A stretch of DNA of 64,000 nt from Chondrosia reniformis (lineage: Eukaryota > Porifera > Demospongiae > Chondrillida > Chondrillidae): assembly GCA_947172415.1 (NCBI GenBank), contig OX359192.1, positions 3,412,501 to 3,476,500 on the forward strand, in the 5' to 3' direction. The position numbers and the translations under genes were made by a program. The notes beneath the pieces were generated by a model, which was given only the letters and a program-made list of their open reading frames with translations, ran no database searches and was not told the DNA's origin. The stretch's first letter is position 1; every line of letters starts with the position of its first letter. Positions 61,160-64,000 of the stretch are shown here, piece after piece.

Positions 61160-63380
61160 ATATAGTTGTATGTACCAGCTGTATGTACTAATTATATGTT
61201 CTACTTGTATGTACTAGGTGTATGGACTAATAACAATCTGTATCTACGAGTTGTATGTACTAGTTGTATGTACTTATTGTGTGTAATTGTTGTACGTACT
61301 AGTTATATTTACTAGTTGTAGTTACTAGTTGTAGTTACTAGTTTTATGTACTAGTTGAATGTTCTGGTAACAAGATATATGTACTAGTTGTAGGTACTAG
61401 TTGTATGTACTAGCTGTATATCCTAATTGTACGTACTAGTTGTATGTACTAGTTGTACGTACTTGTTGCACATACTAGTTGTATGTTCTAGTTGTCTGTA
61501 CTCGTTATATGTAGTTGTTGTATGTACTAGCTGTATGTACTAATTGTATGAACTAGTATGTAATTTTATGTACTAGTTGTATGAACTAGTTGTATGTACT
61601 AGCTAAATGTACTAGTAACAAACCTTATTTACTAGTTGTATTTACTAGTCATATGTAGTTATATGTACTAGTTATTTGTGCTCATTTTGTGAAATTGTTG
61701 TACGTACTAGTTATATTTACTAGTGATAGTTACTAATTGTATGTACTAGTTTTATGTACTAGTTTTTTGTAATTATATGTACTAGTTGTATGTACAAGTT
61801 GTGTGTAATTGATGTACATACTACTTATTTTTACTAGTTGAAGTTACTAGTTGTATGTACTAATTTTAGGTACTAGTTGTATGTCCTAGTAACTAGTTGT
61901 ATATACTAGTTGTATGTACTAGTTCTATGTTCTAGTTTTATGTACTAGCTGTATGTAAAAGTTGTATGTATTAGTTGTATGCCCTAGTAACTATCTGTAT
62001 GTGCTAGTTGTATGCACTAGTAACTATCTGTATGTACTAGGTGTTTGCAATAGTTGTATGTACTAGTTGTATGTAGTTATATGTACTTGTTGTATATACT
62101 AGTTGTGTGTAATTTTTGTACATACTAGTTATATTCACTAGATGTAGTTACCAGTTTTATGTACTAGTTATCTGTACTAGTTGTATGTCCTAGCTGTATG
62201 TACTAGTCTTATGTACTAATTATATGTACTTGTTGTTTGTTCTAGTAAGTAGTTGAATTTACTAGTCATATGTACCAGTTCTATGTACTAGTAGAATGTA
62301 CTAGTTGTATGTACTAATTGTATGTACTAATTGTATGTACTAGTTGTATGTACTAATTGTGTGTACTAGTTGTGTGTGCTAGTTGTATGTGCTAGTTGTA
62401 TGTACTAGGTGTATGTACTAGTTGTATGTAGTAGTTGTATGCACTAGCTGTGCGTAATTGTTGAACGTACTAGTTATATTTACTTGTTGTAGTTACTAGC
62501 TGTAAGTACTAGTTTTATGTACTAGTTGTATGCACTAGTAACTAGTTGTATGTACTAGGTGTATGTATTAGTTCTATGTATTAGTTGTATGTACTAGTTG
62601 TATGTACTTATTGTGTGTAATTGTTTTACATACTAGTTATATTTACTAGTTGTAGTTACTAGTTACAAGTTTTATGTTCTAGTTGTATGTTCTAATAACA
62701 AGATGTATGTTCTAGTTGCATGTACTAATTGTATGTACTAGTTGTATGTACTAGTTGTATGTACTAGTTGAATGTACTTTTTGTATGTAGTAGTTGTGTG
62801 TACTTACTGTATGTAGTAGTTGTGTGTATTATCTGTGTGTACTAATTGTAGGTACTAATTGTATGTAATGTAATGTAGTTTTATGTACTAGTTGTATGTT
62901 CTAGTTGTATGTACTAGGTGTATGTACTAGTTGTATGTACTAGTTTTATGTACTAGTTTTCTGTAGTAGTTGTGTGTAATTGTTGTACGTAGTAGTTATA
63001 TTTACTAGTTGTAGTTACTCATTGTATGTATTAGTTTTATGTACTAGTTGTATGTAGTTATATATAGTAGTTGTATGTAGTAGTTGTGTGTAACTGTTGT
63101 AGGTACTAGCTATATTTACTAGTTGTAGTTACTAGTTGTTCTTGTAATGTACTTGTTGTATGTACTAGTTGTGTGTACTTGTTGTATGTAGTAGTTGTGT
63201 GTACTAGCTGTGTGTACTAATTGTAGGTACTAATTGTATGTAATGGCATGTAGTTTTATGTACTAGTTGTATGTTCTAGTTGTATGTACTAGGTGTATGT
63301 ACTAGTAACAATCTGTATTTACTAGTTGTATTTACTAGTTGTATGTACTAGTTTTATGTACTAGTTTTCTGTAGTAGTTG
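61160..63380 (+). repeat. 13-bp minisatellite array, plus orientation, distinct subtype
   Basis: Continues the subtype of 59276-60618. The GTGTGTAATTG...TTATATTTACTAGTTGTAG block appears near 61281, 61690 (as GTGAAATTG), 61802, 62108, 62455, 62617, 62967 and 63090. A second repeated block with AATTGTATGTAATG.(A)ATGTAG occurs near 62855 and 63230. No genes are seen. Confidence 0.95.
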
Positions 63381-64000
63381 TGGGAATTGGAGGCTGTGGT
63401 TCCGAGCTGACAAGAGGATGGGTATTGTCCAGTTCAACCCCCCGACGGAGCAGGGTGCTTAGCCCTTCATGTGGCATCCTGTGGCTAAATCAGCCTCCCT
63501 GTCAGCATGGGCTAACCCCCTGTCTGGCAGCTTCACTGGGTTACGTTGCGCCATGAGAATGACAATTTTCAAGACAGGCTGTGGCCTAGGTGCATCAGTG
63601 GTGAAGAAAACCCTGGGTCAACCAGAATAGGTGATTCCACTGGTGCCTCACAGGTAGATGTACCTGAATGTAATAACCCTTCTTCGGCCCCCGTGATGGG
63701 CCAACCAGCCCTCTGGACCGAGGAAATGGTTAGGGCACTAATTGATTGCTTTGAGCGATCTGAACCCAAAAGAGGTGGCTATCAAAAGCGTTTAGAGCAG
63801 GAATGGCTGAGCAAATACCCACATTTGCCTCAGACCGGTTGAACCCTTGACTTCCAAGCCAAAAGGAACTTGGTAGGAGATGGAGTACTGCAAGTAACGG
63901 GTAGCCGAGATTTAGATTTGGTTAATGATGCACCGCAAGGTGCCTCTAGAAGGAGAAGGATCCAAGGGGTGATCTGGAACCTTCAGAGGGATAATATCCT
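63381..64000 (+). mobile_element. 5' region of an R2-like/NeSL-like LINE, cut by the window end
   Basis: Non-satellite DNA from GAATTGGAGGCTGTGGTTCC onward. The first 165 bp look like a 5' UTR (GTCCAGTTCAACCCCCCGAC and onward). An ORF begins near 63546. The type is inferred from the N-terminal Myb-like motif; the RT lies beyond the window. I cannot say whether it is the same family as 30404-35324, because the regions do not overlap clearly. Confidence 0.6.
63546..64000 (+). pseudogene. LINE N-terminal ORF with Myb-like motif (partial, interrupted)
   Basis: From ATG 63552 (possibly upstream) it reads MRHENDNFQDRLWPRC and a low-complexity linker. LWTEEMVRALIDCFERSEP followed by RGGYQKRLEQEWLSKYPHL is the W..EM...LI.C...S.P...GY..R....W pattern of Myb/SANT-like DNA-binding regions found at the start of several RLE LINEs. 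An in-frame TGA at 63840-63842 follows QTG. The same frame continues as TLDFQAKRNLVGDGVLQV to the window end, so the frame is probably one coding region with a stop. It would bind target DNA. Confidence 0.55.

Overview
This 64 kb window looks like heterochromatic, repeat-only DNA from an animal, most likely an invertebrate such as a sponge or cnidarian. That guess rests only on the mix of transposons (restriction-endonuclease LINEs, an RTE LINE, Penelope-like elements, and an intron-bearing Tc1-like transposon); the species cannot be read from the sequence. I see no host gene, tRNA or rRNA. About 38 kb (60%) is one AT-rich minisatellite with a 13-bp unit, TACTAGTTGTATG, highly diverged and organised into longer higher-order repeats. 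It is interrupted by about a dozen mobile elements.

Layout. Positions 2487-16661 form a large imperfect palindrome: a left arm (2487-7983), a 238-bp spacer (7984-8221) and a right arm (8222-16661). Each arm carries satellite, a small unique insert, a piece of a TIR transposon and an inverted copy of the same 5'-truncated LINE reverse transcriptase gene. The outer left edge falls inside a TIR transposon that is complete only on the right (16412-17667). The right arm also holds about 2.9 kb of satellite missing from the left. From 17.7 to 30.4 kb, satellite in the minus orientation is broken by a pogo-like remnant (19.3-20.2 kb), a Penelope-like fragment fused to a transposon remnant (24.4-25.9 kb) and a second copy of the TIR family (28.4-29.4 kb). 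A decayed R2-like LINE (30404-35324, minus strand) holds a nested 1.4 kb transposon whose TA duplication is exact. The autonomous relative of that transposon lies at 37233-40629 with a three-exon transposase gene. Satellite in the plus orientation then runs to 51.7 kb, containing an unclassified repeat (44.1-44.7 kb), a 5'-truncated Penelope-like element with a hammerhead-ribozyme-like motif (47.5-48.0 kb), and the youngest element, an RTE-type LINE with an unbroken 947-codon ORF and a perfect 11-bp target duplication (48576-51648). A minus-oriented satellite block (51.7-59.3 kb) and a plus-oriented block with its own higher-order repeat (59.3-63.4 kb) follow. The window ends inside the 5' part of another LINE.

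How it fits together. Satellite orientation flips four times, and two flips sit at fold-back structures (the large palindrome and a 20-bp dyad at 51689-51708). This suggests repeated template-switch or fold-back events in the array. Transposons have used it as a landing site, since the satellite is rich in TA. The strongest leads are the palindrome with its microhomology edge, the ribozyme-like motif, the undescribed TA-target TIR family with a conserved short exon, and the wide-spaced DDE transposase family with its deletion derivatives.
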